The notes beneath the pieces are model-generated. The model did no database searches. It was not told the DNA's origin and saw only the letters and a program-made list of their open reading frames with translations. The position numbers were made by a program, and so were the translations under genes. Positions 55,117 through 64,000 of a stretch of 64,000 nt of DNA are shown here, in pieces. The stretch spans positions 333,552 through 397,551 of the forward strand of contig NZ_CM001773.1 in NCBI RefSeq assembly GCF_000314895.2. The letters run 5' to 3'. Source of the stretch: Providencia sneebia DSM 19967. Its GTDB lineage: Bacteria > Pseudomonadota > Gammaproteobacteria > Enterobacterales > Enterobacteriaceae. How positions within the stretch are numbered: the stretch's first letter is position 1; each line of letters begins with the position of its first letter.

Positions 55117-55980
55117 ATGATCCGTAGTATGACCGCTTTTGCCCGCCGTGATATTAAAGGGGAATGGGGGAGTGCGGCCTGGGAGCTGCGTTCCGTTAAT
55201 CAACGCTATCTGGAAACTTATATCCGCCTTCCAGAACAATTTCGCAGCCTTGAGCCCGTCATCCGTGAGCGAATTCGTTCACGTTTAACCCGTGGTAAAG
55301 TTGAGTGTAACTTACGTTTTGAATTAAACGGCGCACACCAAAGTGAGCTGATCCTTAACGAAGATTTAGCCCGCCAGCTTATCAGAGCTGCTAACTGGGT
55401 TAAAAACTATAGCCATGAAGGTGAAGTGAATCCATTAGAAATCTTGCGTTGGCCGGGTGTTATGTCAGCTGGAGAGCAAGATTTAGATGCCATCAGTGAG
55501 CAACTATTAGTTGGCTTAGATGAAACTTTGGATGCTTTTATTCAAAGTCGTGAAGCTGAAGGTGCAACACTGCATGCATTGATTGAGCAACGCCTTGATG
55601 GTGTTTTAGTCGAGGTCGCAAAAGTTCGCCAACATATGCCTGAAATACTTCAATGGCAACGTGACCGCTTACAAACTAAATTAGACGATGCTGATATTCA
55701 GGTGGACAGTAACCGTTTAGAACAAGAATTAATTCTTCTTGCTCAGCGAATTGATGTTGCTGAAGAGCTTGATCGGCTCGAATCTCATGTCAAAGAAACC
55801 CGTAATATTCTTAAGAAAAAAGAAGCGAATGGACGTCGACTTGATTTTATGATGCAAGAGTTTAACCGCGAATCAAATACGCTGGCATCAAAATCAATTA
55901 ATAGCGAAGTTACCAATTGTGCAGTAGAGCTAAAAGTATTAATTGAGCAGATGAGAGAACAGATTCAAAACATTGAGTAA
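55117..55980 (+). CDS. yicC: YicC-family endoribonuclease
   Basis: The 287-residue protein matches YicC along its length: MIRSMTAFARRDIKGEWGSA, SVNQRYLETYIRLPEQFRSL, LRWPGVM, and the C-terminal LDFMMQEFNRESNTLASKS. YicC proteins are metal-dependent endoribonucleases; E. coli YicC has been linked to decay of small RNAs. Order rph/yicC divergent is conserved. The core block stops here: an accessory patch follows. Confidence 0.95.
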   Translation: MIRSMTAFARRDIKGEWGSAAWELRSVNQRYLETYIRLPEQFRSLEPVIRERIRSRLTRGKVECNLRFELNGAHQSELILNEDLARQLIRAANWVKNYSHEGEVNPLEILRWPGVMSAGEQDLDAISEQLLVGLDETLDAFIQSREAEGATLHALIEQRLDGVLVEVAKVRQHMPEILQWQRDRLQTKLDDADIQVDSNRLEQELILLAQRIDVAEELDRLESHVKETRNILKKKEANGRRLDFMMQEFNRESNTLASKSINSEVTNCAVELKVLIEQMREQIQNIE

Positions 55981-56032
55981 CATTTCACAGTAAATCAGAG
56001 CACATCAATAAGCCAGCCGATACACTGTATTA

Positions 56033-56146
56033 TGAAGTGACCCCCAATAGTTGGACAACCAATTACTGGGGGGCTTAATTTAAAATCGACAGTCAGACCT
56101 TACAAGCCGCTTAACTAAAAGTGCCCAACTTTATGGGGTCACTACA
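56033..56146. repeat. Short IS-derived element with inverted ends (MITE-like)
   Basis: The left end TGAAGTGACCCCCAATAGT and the complement of the right end TGTAGTGACCCCATAAAGT are related inverted repeats of about 25 bp, typical of IS3-group ends. Only about 65 bases lie between them, with no transposase. The right 50 bases are repeated at 60592-60645 in the same orientation. Confidence 0.6.
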
Positions 56147-56465
56147 TTACTCCAGACTGCATCAAACTGTTTCTTTTTTGATAAAAACACATAAAAAAAA
56201 CAAATGATTATCAGTAGATATTATGCCCAATAAGGTATTTCTATTATGCGGTGTAATTCTAAAGTCGATAAGAAACAATAAGACGTCTTTTCAAAAGAAA
56301 GTTTTTCATACTGTTTAATAATACAATGTAAGGAATGCTGAGGCTAAATAGAAGATTCAGATGATGCGGCGCGAGATAAAACCATCTTAACTGCGCGATA
56401 AATGAATTCTATTGTTGTTTCACCAGAAGAAATAACATTTCAGTTAGACCTTAAATTAAAATGTT
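56147..56465. other. AT-rich stretch without genes
   Basis: About 320 bases between the IS-like repeat and the hairpin at 56466. No open frame with a ribosome site or recognisable similarity on either strand. Confidence 0.5.
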
Positions 56466-56495
56466 AAAAACCGCTATATCTTGATAGCGGTTTTT
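56466..56495. terminator. Bidirectional terminator
   Basis: A 12-bp perfect stem AAAAACCGCTAT / ATAGCGGTTTTT with a 6-base loop. It lies 31 bases after the tail gene fragment on the minus strand. Confidence 0.88.
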
Positions 56496-56526
56496 AAGAA
56501 GAGAGCGAAAAAATTAACTGATAAAA

Positions 56527-56814
56527 TCAGTATAAATTAATCCACTCTGTCCCATTGTAGATCATCTTTCTTTTAGCCGCAGCGGCTTCCGCTTCCAGCT
56601 CTTCTTTGGTTTTGATGGTTTTATGGTAGCGATTGAAATTGTCTGCTTGCGCCGCCGTTAAGGCTTGGGAATCGGCAATTTCCTGTGCAACCCGTGAGGC
56701 TTGTTGGTCACTGACTGACTTTAACTCGTCTTCAAGTTGCTTCAATTCGGTATGAGCCGATTTCAAATCCGCCTGAATTTTTAAGCTAAGTTCAAGATTT
56801 TTGTTGTCGGCCAT
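56527..56814 (-). pseudogene. Phage tape measure protein, N-terminal remnant
   Basis: The 95-residue frame begins MADNKNLELSLKIQADLKSA and continues with Leu/Glu/Gln-rich coiled coil, the usual start of Mu-like tape measure proteins, which are normally many hundreds of residues. It then stops after AAAAKRKMIYNGTEWINLY. The last 15 or so residues may come from a different, fused sequence. The order behind tail tube and chaperone genes supports the call. Confidence 0.65.
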
Positions 56815-56832
56815 ATGGGTATCCAAGCCCCA

Positions 56833-57141
56833 TTAATGGGGCATTAAAAGTTGTTTAAAACGATTAAGGTATGCACTCAGGCTTTTACCCCCAGAAAAAC
56901 TGACCCCGATGTCTTGAGTGCGGTTTTGGCGCTCAATGAGTTGCTGTTTCTGAATTTCTTCATAAAACAGGGTTAATTGTCTGGCTGTGTAATGGGGGAG
57001 TGCACGGTAGTCGTGTCCGTGGGCGACAAGACAGGCGAAGACGCTTGCCCAATCAACCGGGCTTGCCGAGCTTTTGCCATTTCGATCATCTTTTCGCGCA
57101 CGGCACTCCGGGTAAAAAAAGGCGCATTGACACCCCACCAC
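56833..57141 (-). CDS. Tail assembly chaperone, frameshifted C-terminal extension
   Basis: This frame overlaps the end of the preceding chaperone gene and lies in the -1 frame to it. It encodes VDWASVFACLVAHGHDYRAL and TARQLTLFYEEIQKQQ, a typical chaperone extension. There is no good start codon, so I read it as the downstream part of a G/GT-type programmed frameshift product. The run T7 (A7 at 57114-57120 on the plus strand) in the overlap gives a T-TTT-TTT slip site. Slippage further downstream is also possible. Confidence 0.6.
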   Translation of the reverse strand: MVGCQCAFFYPECRARKDDRNGKSSASPVDWASVFACLVAHGHDYRALPHYTARQLTLFYEEIQKQQLIERQNRTQDIGVSFSGGKSLSAYLNRFKQLLMPH

Positions 57142-57446
57142 ACCATTAAAAGGGCGTCGCTATCCTCACCCGTTAACGCACTGACCCACTCGACAGATTC
57201 ACCGCATGACACCGCGACAGCCTGTATAACTTCATTGGCAAGCTGACCCATCAAGTCATACAGCGCATCCAGTGAGACTTCGGCCTCTGGCGAATTAAGC
57301 ATGAGTGCTTTAAAACCGTCACTGATCGCCTTAAGTGGCGCACGATACTTAAGCTGTTCTGCTAAGGTGTATTCATGCACCACCACCTCTTTGCCTGCCA
57401 GTGTCAATGTGCGCTCGGGGAGTAAAATGGCTAATGACTCACTCAT
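56973..57446 (-). CDS. Phage tail assembly chaperone
   Basis: The 157-residue protein (LAILLPERTLTLAGKEVVVH, EYTLAEQLKYRAPLKAI, YDLMGQLANEVIQAVAVSCG) looks like a Mu-type tail assembly chaperone placed between tail tube and tape measure. Its ATG overlaps the tail tube stop by four bases. A second frame continues it by -1 frameshift (56833-57141). It belongs to a prophage relic, so activity is unlikely unless a helper phage exists. Confidence 0.7.
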   Translation of the reverse strand: MSESLAILLPERTLTLAGKEVVVHEYTLAEQLKYRAPLKAISDGFKALMLNSPEAEVSLDALYDLMGQLANEVIQAVAVSCGESVEWVSALTGEDSDALLMVWWGVNAPFFTRSAVREKMIEMAKARQARLIGQASSPVLSPTDTTTVHSPITQPDN

Positions 57447-58207
57447 GCGGAACGTCCATTAACATAGGTTAATTTGCCAAAACGCCCCATGGCATCATCG
57501 GCTTTACGAGATGTATCCATTAATAAGCCACCTTTGGTTTGTAAACCCGCTAAATTGGTTTCGTTATTGATAAGCCCTAAGTTAGAAACGGGGTCGAACT
57601 GCACTTTGTATAACTCTAAAATGACAGAGGAATCCTCTTCCGCTAAGTTCACCCCTTCATAGCGTAAGAAACGCTCTTTCGGTTTTTGGGTAAATAAGGA
57701 GGTTGCGGTATTCGCACTGTATTTATAGGCCGCTTCGGGAGCAGCAGTTTGATCTTGGGTAAAGGTGATCGCGCCAAACACCTCATCGAGCAGATAATCT
57801 TCATCAAGCACGAGTGCAGAGCCAGAGGCAGTCAAGACAACATCGGAGACACTCGGGTAAGCCAAGGTGTAGCGCTCACCCGCTTTAATGTTGGCGGGGA
57901 GTTTTTCGCCCGTCACTGACCCCGCGGCGGTTTCAATGGTTTTGCCATACAGCAATAACGCCAGATTTTCACCGGACAGATCATGCCAGGTCATGTCGAT
58001 TTCACCGGAGTTACCGAGGGCAATACGACGAGTAATGCCTTTATAGCCGGAGTAAGATTCTTTGTGCTCAATTTTTTCAGTGCTTAACGTCACATTAAAT
58101 ACACTCACATCACCGATAAAGCGCTGCGCTAACGCACGTCCAAATTCATCACGCTCGGCTAAAAAGAGGCGACCTTGACCATAATAATAAGTTTCAGGTT
58201 GCTGCAT
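57443..58207 (-). CDS. Phage tail tube protein
   Basis: The 254-residue protein starts MQQPETYYYGQGRLFLAERD and has repeated beta-rich segments (VFNVTLSTEKIEHKESYSG, GEIDMTWHDLSGENLALLL, VILELYKVQFDPVSNLGLI), as expected for a major tail tube protein. The neighbours (small gene upstream, chaperone and tape measure downstream) support this. It overlaps the 58207-58446 stop by one base. The family is inferred; no diagnostic residue is available. Confidence 0.7.
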   Translation of the reverse strand: MQQPETYYYGQGRLFLAERDEFGRALAQRFIGDVSVFNVTLSTEKIEHKESYSGYKGITRRIALGNSGEIDMTWHDLSGENLALLLYGKTIETAAGSVTGEKLPANIKAGERYTLAYPSVSDVVLTASGSALVLDEDYLLDEVFGAITFTQDQTAAPEAAYKYSANTATSLFTQKPKERFLRYEGVNLAEEDSSVILELYKVQFDPVSNLGLINNETNLAGLQTKGGLLMDTSRKADDAMGRFGKLTYVNGRSA

Positions 58208-58446
58208 TAGACTTCTCCTTTCTCATTAGGCTGAGAAACTGTTGATACTGGGGAAAGTGCAACAGCACTCTCCTCAATCGATTTTTTAGGGGTATTGGCT
58301 TTGGGTTTGGCTATATTGTTTAGCTCTAACCAAGCCTGTGTTGCCGCATCTACATGCAGTGATTCTCCTTTGCCGTAGAGTTTTCCCGCATGGGTACCAG
58401 CATGTATTAGTAATTGAAGAGGCTCATGCGTTGCCAATCCCAACAC
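58207..58446 (-). pseudogene. Small phage tail-operon gene, probably truncated at its 5' end
   Basis: The 79-residue frame (THAGKLYGKGESLHVDAATQ, LELNNIAKPKANTPKKS) precedes the tail tube gene. Its first 15-20 codons lie on the other strand of a conserved transposition-protein fragment that starts near 58401. The frame is therefore probably a fusion made by a deletion, and its native start is gone. Function unknown. Confidence 0.45.
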
Positions 58447-58757
58447 TGAAGCACCTAAAACGCTTTTTTGAGTTGGAGAACGGCTTTAAAAAGTTGCTTT
58501 CTATTGTGTTGATTGGGCAGCCTGAATTGTCTCTCAAACTGTCTGAACGCAACCAAGCGGTACGTGAAGTGGTTCAGCGTTGTGAGGTGGTGCAGCTCCC
58601 ACCACTCGATAATCAGTTAAATGAGTTTTTAACTTTTAAGTTTGGACGCACAGGTAAGCCGATTAATGAAGTACTCACCGACTGCGCCATTGAAGCGATA
58701 CGCAACCGACTAAGCCAAGTCAAAAGTGGTCGTCGAGAAGCGGTAAGCCTGCTTTAG
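58401..58757 (+). pseudogene. Mu-like transposition protein B (ATPase), fragment
   Basis: The frame reads HVLVIEEAHALPIPTLKHLK, FELENGFKKLLSIVLIGQPEL and REVVQRCEVVQLPPLDNQLN, the Walker B to sensor part of ExeA/MuB-type AAA ATPases of Mu-like phages. The N-terminal half with Walker A is missing, and the C-terminus stops early after SGRREAVSLL. With the tail genes on its left this marks an internal deletion of a Mu-like prophage, with the junction near 58400-58445. Confidence 0.75.
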
Positions 58758-58847
58758 TGTCCCAATATATCCCCATACCTACCACTAAATACCAGAATTA
58801 TCGCACACCCTTATATTATTTATCTCACTTCTCATCATTCAGAGATA

Positions 58848-59779
58848 ATGAACACCACTGATTTATCAACGCCAATTTTAATTGAGTTCGAGGAATTTAA
58901 AAAACACTCCTTTCCCATACGAAAGACAAAGAAGGGGGCTGGGATACGGCTATTTCTGGATTAGCGCTGTGTCGCTATACAACAACGACAGAATCAGAAG
59001 GTTGGATGTATGAGCCAAGTTTGGCTATTGCTGCTCAAGGTGCAAAAAAAATAACAATAGGCTTAGAAACAAATTGTTATCGCCCTATGAATATGCTTTT
59101 GACATCATCTGATATACCCACCTTTGCTAACGTCTGTGAAGCATCTAAAGAGGCACCATTTTTAGCCATCTTACTCAAATTAGACCTCTCTTTATTGCCT
59201 GAATTATTAGCGGAGAATCGATTTGAATTATTGCAAGAGAGCAATCAACATAGAGCCCAACAAATCGTTCCTGCCACAGCACCAATATTACAAGCAGTGA
59301 CTAGACTTATTAAACTGATTGATACACCAGAAGATGTACCTTTCATTGCTCCTTTGATCCAAAAAGAGATCCTTTATTACTTATTACGATCAAATGGTGG
59401 TTCAAGACAGCAGTTATTAGCATCGCAACATCCTCAATGCCGTCAAATTAATCAAGCTCTTGATTGGGTTAAGCTGCATTATCGTGACACTATCCGTATT
59501 GAAGATTTGACTACGTTAGTAGGAATGAGTACCTCTTCATTTCATTTCCACTTTAAAAACCGAACGGGTATGACACCATTACAATATCAAAAATGGCTAC
59601 GCCTTAATGAAGCTCGACGTATTATGTTAATTGAAATGGCAGACGTCTCTGAAGCTGCATTTAGAGTGGGATATGAAAGTCCATCACAATTTAGTCGTGA
59701 ATATCATCGATTATTTGGTCTCGCCCCTTTAAAAGATATCCAACGATTAAAAATATCTGACACTGAAAGGGTATCTTAG
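58848..59779 (+). pseudogene. AraC-family regulator, one frameshift
   Basis: An AraC N-terminal (cupin) domain is followed by the two helix-turn-helix motifs (IRIEDLTTLVGMSTSSFHFH and DVSEAAFRVGYESPSQFSRE). The frame containing these is open to about 58935 but its first ATG (59006) is inside the domain. A proper start is at 58848 in another frame (MNTTDLSTPILIEFEEF). Adding one G to the G5 run near 58936 joins them as TKKGGWDTAISGLALCRY. It is on the same strand as mdaB, 98 bases upstream, and may regulate it. Sequencing error is possible. Confidence 0.75.
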
Positions 59780-59877
59780 GATTATTAGGCAAGAATAATG
59801 GAGAAATGAGTTAAAGCAATAATGAATGATTGCGTTACAGTCATGCTATTAGATATTGGTATACAAAGGAGTTTGAA

Positions 59878-60471
59878 GTGACTAACGTATTTATTATTAA
59901 TGCATCAAAAGAATTTGGCGGTTCAGAAGGAAAACTCAACGATCATTTAACCCAAGTTGCGACGACATTGCTATCTTCACATCAGATAAATGTGCAATCA
60001 ACACGTATTGATGATGGTTACGATAATGATGAAGAAGTTGATAAATATTTATGGGCTGACGTTATTATTTATCAAATGCCAGCGTGGTGGATGGAAGGGC
60101 CTTGGATCTTAAAAAAATATATTGATGATGTATTTAGTGCAGGTGACGGCAAACTATTTATTGATGATGGTCGAACACGAAAAGATCCTTCAAAAAAATA
60201 TGGTTCGGGAGGATTGTTACAAGATAAAAAATATTTACTCTCTGTGACTTGGAATGCGCCATTTGAATCTTTTGAAGAACAAGAGCAATTCTTTGAAGGA
60301 AAAGGTATTGATGCGGTGTATTTTCCATTCCACAAAGCAAATCAATTTTTAGGCATGGAAGGATTAAAAACCTTCGGGATGTTTGATGTGGTAAAACAAC
60401 CTCACATTGAAAAAGATGTTGAGGCGTATAAAAAACACTTAGAACAAGAAATTATTGGCTTGCATCGTTAA
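59878..60471 (+). CDS. mdaB: NADPH:quinone reductase MdaB
   Basis: MdaB is a flavodoxin-fold quinone reductase that protects against redox stress. The 197-residue protein matches the family in VFIINASKEFGGSEGKLND, WADVIIYQMPAWWMEGPW, KKYIDDVF, DGRTRKDPSKKYGSGGLLQ and FPFHKANQFLGME. The start is the GTG at 59878 (MTNVFII) with AAGGAG six bases upstream; the frame runs further upstream without a better start. The AraC-type gene before it is a plausible regulator. Confidence 0.92.
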   Translation: MTNVFIINASKEFGGSEGKLNDHLTQVATTLLSSHQINVQSTRIDDGYDNDEEVDKYLWADVIIYQMPAWWMEGPWILKKYIDDVFSAGDGKLFIDDGRTRKDPSKKYGSGGLLQDKKYLLSVTWNAPFESFEEQEQFFEGKGIDAVYFPFHKANQFLGMEGLKTFGMFDVVKQPHIEKDVEAYKKHLEQEIIGLHR

Positions 60472-60558
60472 ACTTAGCCAAGCGTATTTATTGGCTATCT
60501 TTTATTTACAAGAGATCTAAACAGCCACAATTCAGTAGAAATGAAAAAGATAGATTAA

Positions 60559-60595
60559 AAGGCCTGACTCCGGTTGTATATCGAAATCAGGCCTT
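60559..60595. terminator. Hairpin after mdaB
   Basis: AAGGCCTGA and TCAGGCCTT form a 9-bp stem with a 19-base loop. It sits at the inner edge of the IS-end fragment and may be part of it. Confidence 0.5.
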
Positions 60596-60645
60596 ACAAG
60601 CCGCTTAACTAAAAGTGTCCAACTTTATGGGGTCACTTCATTATC
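60592..60645. repeat. IS-end fragment, second copy
   Basis: CCTTACAAGCCGCTTAACTA and the following 30 bases match 56098-56149 with about three differences, in the same orientation, ending in TGGGGTCACTTCA. It is the right end of an IS3-like element without the rest. Confidence 0.65.
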
Positions 60646-60728
60646 TGGCTTTTTTGTTTTCAACACATTGTTGTTATAGCGATAGTGCAAACATACTTTG
60701 CCATTCAAACAAGGTGCCAAGAATTCAT

Positions 60729-61895
60729 TTAATCACTACCAAATAAATCGCGGGTATACACTTTTTCTGCAACATCTTCCAGTTCAGGCACCATGCGGTT
60801 AGCCAAAATAATGTCACAATCGGCTTTAAATGCCTCCAAATCGCGATACACTTTTGAACGGAAAAACTCGTCTTCTTTTAGTACTGGCTCATAGACGATG
60901 ACTTCAATGCCTTTGGCTTTGATGCGTTTCATCACACCTTGCACCGCAGAAGCACGGAAGTTATCTGAACCGGCTTTCATGACTAGGCGATAAACACCCA
61001 CTTTGCGCGGTGACTTGGCAATAATGGCATCAGAGATAAAATCTTTACGCGTGCGATTTGATTCAACAATGGCATTAATCAGGTTGTTTGGCACATCATC
61101 ATAGTTCGCCAACAGCTGTTTGGTGTCTTTTGGTAAACAATAACCGCCATAACCAAAGGACGGGTTGTTGTAATGGCTGCCAATACGTGGGTCTAATGAC
61201 ACACCTTCAATAATTTGGCGGGCATTCAGACCCCGACTTTCTGCGTAAGTATCGAGTTCATTAAAATACGCAACGCGCATCGCTAAGTAAGTGTTAGCAA
61301 ACAGTTTAATGGCTTCGGCTTCTGTACCATCCGTAAATAAAACGGGGACATCTTTTTTAATTGCACCTTCGAGCAACAAATCTGCAAAAATTTGGGCGCG
61401 TTCAGAGCGTTCACCGACCACAATGCGTGAAGGATACAGATTGTCATACAGCGCACGACCTTCACGTAAAAACTCAGGTGAGAAAATCACATTGGTGTAG
61501 CCAAACTCTTCACGTAAGCGCTCAGTAAAGCCAACTGGAATAGTCGATTTGACAATAATCGTGGCGTTTGGATTGATTTTTTGCACATCATGAATGACCG
61601 ACTCAACCGATTGGGTATTAAAGTAGTTGGTTTTCGGGTCATAGTCAGTCGGCGTGGCCACAATCACATAATCAGCCCCAGTATAGGCTTCTTGGATATC
61701 TTGCGTGGCACGGAAATTAAGCTTTTTCTCCCGTAAAAACTGCTCAATTTCAGTATCAATAATCGGAGATTGGTGATTATTTAACATCGCCACTTTTTCG
61801 GGGATGATATCGACTGCGACAACTTCGTGGTTTTGTGACAGTAACATGGCATTGGACAGACCGACATAGCCTGTTCCGGCAATTGCAATTTTCAA
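60729..61895 (-). CDS. ugd: UDP-glucose 6-dehydrogenase, complete copy
   Basis: The 388-residue enzyme oxidises UDP-glucose to UDP-glucuronate. It has the NAD site [17 protein letters not shown] at the N-terminus, [31 protein letters not shown], and the catalytic-cysteine region [15 protein letters not shown]. Bases 60795-61124 are identical to 1-330 of the window in inverted orientation. It follows a UDP-glucuronate 4-epimerase by 68 bases; together they would supply UDP-galacturonate. Confidence 0.97.
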   Translation of the reverse strand: MKIAIAGTGYVGLSNAMLLSQNHEVVAVDIIPEKVAMLNNHQSPIIDTEIEQFLREKKLNFRATQDIQEAYTGADYVIVATPTDYDPKTNYFNTQSVESVIHDVQKINPNATIIVKSTIPVGFTERLREEFGYTNVIFSPEFLREGRALYDNLYPSRIVVGERSERAQIFADLLLEGAIKKDVPVLFTDGTEAEAIKLFANTYLAMRVAYFNELDTYAESRGLNARQIIEGVSLDPRIGSHYNNPSFGYGGYCLPKDTKQLLANYDDVPNNLINAIVESNRTRKDFISDAIIAKSPRKVGVYRLVMKAGSDNFRASAVQGVMKRIKAKGIEVIVYEPVLKEDEFFRSKVYRDLEAFKADCDIILANRMVPELEDVAEKVYTRDLFGSD

Positions 61896-61963
61896 AACTC
61901 GCCTCTCATCAAATTCATTTTCAAATAATACCGTTAGTATACCGTTCGCAACGCAATAATAAG

Positions 61964-62965
61964 CTACTGGCTATAATAAGATTGATACCAATCAACAAAA
62001 GCCTGTACCCCTTGCTCAATAGACACTTGCGGGCGATATCCTGTCACAGTAAAAAGATCTTCAGTATCTGCCCACGTGGTGTATACGTCGCCCGCTTGCA
62101 TCGGCAAAAAGTTTTTAATCGCTTGTTTACCCAGTGATTGTTCAAGCGCAGCAATAAAGTCCGTTAATTGAACGGGCTGACCATTACCAATATTGTATAA
62201 ACGGTATGGTGCGCTACTTTGTGCTGGTGTGAGTGAGCGATTTTCAGGGTCGGCTTGCGGAATAATATCAGAAATGCGAATGATGCCTTCGACAATATCA
62301 TCAATGAAAGTGAAATCACGGCTCAAATTGCCGTTATTATAAACATCAATCGGTTCCCCTGCTAAAATAGCTTTAGTGAATTTAAATAAAGCCATATCCG
62401 GGCGTCCCCACGGGCCATACACGGTAAAAAAGCGCAAACCGGTTGTTGGCAATTGGTAGAGATGTGAATAAGAGTGCGCCATTAATTCATTGGCTTTTTT
62501 GGTTGCGGCATATAACGAAACGGGATGGTCTGTTGGCATATCCGTGTTAAACGGTGTTTGCTCCGTCATGCCATAGACTGAGCTGGATGATGCATAAACT
62601 AAATGTTTGATTTTAGCTTGGCGGCAACCTTCAAGAATAGCAAGATGCCCGCTAAGGTTACTGTCAGCATAAGCAAATGGATTTTGTAATGAATAACGGA
62701 CACCTGCTTGAGCAGCAAGGTGGATCACGCGATCAAACCCTTCTTGAGTACAAAGTACCACAACTTTTTCTCTATCAGTAATATCAAGTGGGATAAAGCG
62801 AAAATGAGGATGTTGCTCAAGAATATGTAGGCGAGATTGTTTAAGCCCTTGGTCATAATAATTGTTCATATTGTCAATGCCAACAACATGATGACCATTA
62901 TCTAACAAACGTCGACACAAACTAAAACCAATAAAACCCGCACAGCCAGTCACTAAGTATTTCAT
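61964..62965 (-). CDS. UDP-glucuronate 4-epimerase
   Basis: The 333-residue short-chain dehydrogenase has [20 protein letters not shown] at the N-terminus, [12 protein letters not shown], the catalytic SSSSVYG and YAATKKANE, and [19 protein letters not shown]. The GVRYS and RPDMA features are those of UDP-glucuronate epimerases (CapI/GlaE-like) rather than GalE. It is upstream of ugd on the same strand, matching a pathway UDP-glucose to UDP-glucuronate to UDP-galacturonate for core or O-antigen. Length is normal. Confidence 0.92.
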   Translation of the reverse strand: MKYLVTGCAGFIGFSLCRRLLDNGHHVVGIDNMNNYYDQGLKQSRLHILEQHPHFRFIPLDITDREKVVVLCTQEGFDRVIHLAAQAGVRYSLQNPFAYADSNLSGHLAILEGCRQAKIKHLVYASSSSVYGMTEQTPFNTDMPTDHPVSLYAATKKANELMAHSYSHLYQLPTTGLRFFTVYGPWGRPDMALFKFTKAILAGEPIDVYNNGNLSRDFTFIDDIVEGIIRISDIIPQADPENRSLTPAQSSAPYRLYNIGNGQPVQLTDFIAALEQSLGKQAIKNFLPMQAGDVYTTWADTEDLFTVTGYRPQVSIEQGVQAFVDWYQSYYSQ

Positions 62966-63144
62966 GTTAATTATCTTCTAGCATGGGATCATTCTTATCT
63001 TAGCGCCTTGAATAATCCGTTCGATGTTATTTACCATCATGCAACGCGAATGAATTCGAGTCTAGATAACCTGCAAAAATTGGCATGGTTTTACACAAGA
63101 AAAAGCAAACTTGGCGATTAAAAATACAAAATTTGATTTTATCG
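62966..63144. other. Intergenic region upstream of the epimerase
   Basis: About 180 bases between the sugar kinase and the epimerase, both on the minus strand. It should hold the epimerase-ugd promoter; no strong match or terminator stands out. Confidence 0.4.
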
Positions 63145-64000
63145 TCAACAAAGCGCTAAGAAATGCGCTATTTCATTTCGTGTTGGTGCGCCTGAAGGAC
63201 CACTTTTGCTCACCACAATCGCAGCGACAAGATTCCCTAAATCAATAGATTCCGTTAATGATTTCCCTTGAGACATTCCCGCTAATACCCCCGCAGTATG
63301 TGCATCACCCGCCCCAATAGTATCAACAACTTTCACTTTATAAGCTGGGACAAAGATAGCAGGCTCATTCGGATGACATAGCCACGCGCCTTGGCTATCT
63401 AAACGAACAATTAACGTCATGCCATGGCGATTAGCATAATCTAGCGATTGCGGAACAATATCACCATCACCACAAAGAAAACGCGCTTCATCACGATTCA
63501 GTGTTAAAATTGTTCTATTTTTAGGTAATTGTGTCAGAAAAGTAGCCGAAAGTGCAGCAAGTCGTGGACCAAGATCTAAAACAAAAGTTTGTGTTGTACA
63601 ATCATTCAACAACCATTTTTGTAATTCTTCACCTTGAGAACAACCTAACTCATAACCTGTCGCATAAATGATTGCATCATCAGGAATATTAAGCGCTTGT
63701 AATTCTGCTCTGCTCCAATGTTCTTCACAGCCGGGAATGGAAATAAATGTTCTTTCACCATCAGGTTCAGTTAATGCAAAACACCAACCATTATCTTGTG
63801 TCGAGCTAGTTAGGATAGGCTCAATATTAAGTGATAATAATGCTTGTCTGACTCGCTGTCCCCATTCCCCACAGCCAACTCTAACGCCATTAGTGATTGG
63901 AATTTGTAAGCGAGTTAATGCGCGGAGAACATTAAATGCACATCCACCAATTTGCCAACCATGATCTATCGCGGAAATATCTTCCCCTCGACGGGGAAGG
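63145..64000 (-). CDS. PfkB-family sugar kinase, N-terminus outside window
   Basis: The frame is open to the window edge (first residues LPRRGEDISAID), so the start is beyond 64000. The PfkB family features are the N-terminal glycine motif QIGGCAFNVLRALTRL and the C-terminal signature VDTIGAGDAHTAGVLAG with the catalytic Asp. It phosphorylates a sugar or nucleoside using ATP, but the substrate cannot be told; PsuK-like and ribokinase-like members are both possible. No further operon partner is visible. Confidence 0.85.
   Translation of the reverse strand, partial: LPRRGEDISAIDHGWQIGGCAFNVLRALTRLQIPITNGVRVGCGEWGQRVRQALLSLNIEPILTSSTQDNGWCFALTEPDGERTFISIPGCEEHWSRAELQALNIPDDAIIYATGYELGCSQGEELQKWLLNDCTTQTFVLDLGPRLAALSATFLTQLPKNRTILTLNRDEARFLCGDGDIVPQSLDYANRHGMTLIVRLDSQGAWLCHPNEPAIFVPAYKVKVVDTIGAGDAHTAGVLAGMSQGKSLTESIDLGNLVAAIVVSKSGPSGAPTRNEIAHFLALC

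Overview
The window is a piece of an enterobacterial chromosome that fits Providencia (Morganellaceae) best. Housekeeping proteins closely match their E. coli counterparts as I remember them, the DNA is AT-rich, and a polysaccharide cluster ending in wza-wzb-wzc abuts trmL (yibK). In Providencia the O-antigen locus lies between cpxA and yibK. The genus call is an inference from content and gene order; no search was run.

Layout. 1-5037 is the 3' end of the O-antigen/exopolysaccharide cluster: ugd, a family 2 glycosyltransferase, wza, wzb, a frameshifted wzc and a terminator. 5052-7396 is a complete IS66-family insertion with an 8-bp target duplication. 7497-13470 is a core block: trmL, a yefM-yoeB toxin-antitoxin pair, cysE-gpsA-secB, yibN and envC. 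13545-31130 holds yibQ and the scattered lipopolysaccharide-core genes (hldD-waaF-waaC, a family 39 transferase, waaA, and the waaQ-waaL-GT2-waaG-waaP-GT8 operon), with coaD and mutM between them. rpmB-rpmG and radC follow.

radC is split by a 17.7-kb integrative element (about 32460-50197). Joining the two radC pieces at a shared 7-bp core restores the reading frame. The element looks like a phage satellite of the P4/PICI kind. It has a P4-type integrase, an AlpA-like regulator, an Icd-like protein, a primase-helicase, a Q-type antiterminator and an iteron cluster that could be a replication origin. Its only recognisable virion gene is a full-size tail tape measure protein, placed last in a Q-headed operon. 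It also carries cargo (a CoiA-like nuclease, a pRiA4b ORF-3-like protein and two exported proteins) and an unusual array of hairpins separated by conserved linkers.

50743-55980 returns to core genes: coaBC, dut, slmA, pyrE, rph and yicC. 56033-60645 is an accessory patch bounded by related IS-end sequences. It contains a Mu-like prophage relic (tail genes plus part of a transposition ATPase), a frameshifted AraC regulator and mdaB. The right end has a second ugd, a UDP-glucuronate 4-epimerase and a partial PfkB-family sugar kinase. The two ugd copies are in opposite orientation and share 330 identical bases.

Four genes (wzc, tnpC, the primase and the AraC gene) are each broken by a single-base shift, mostly at homopolymers. 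Sequencing error should be excluded before any of them is treated as a real pseudogene.
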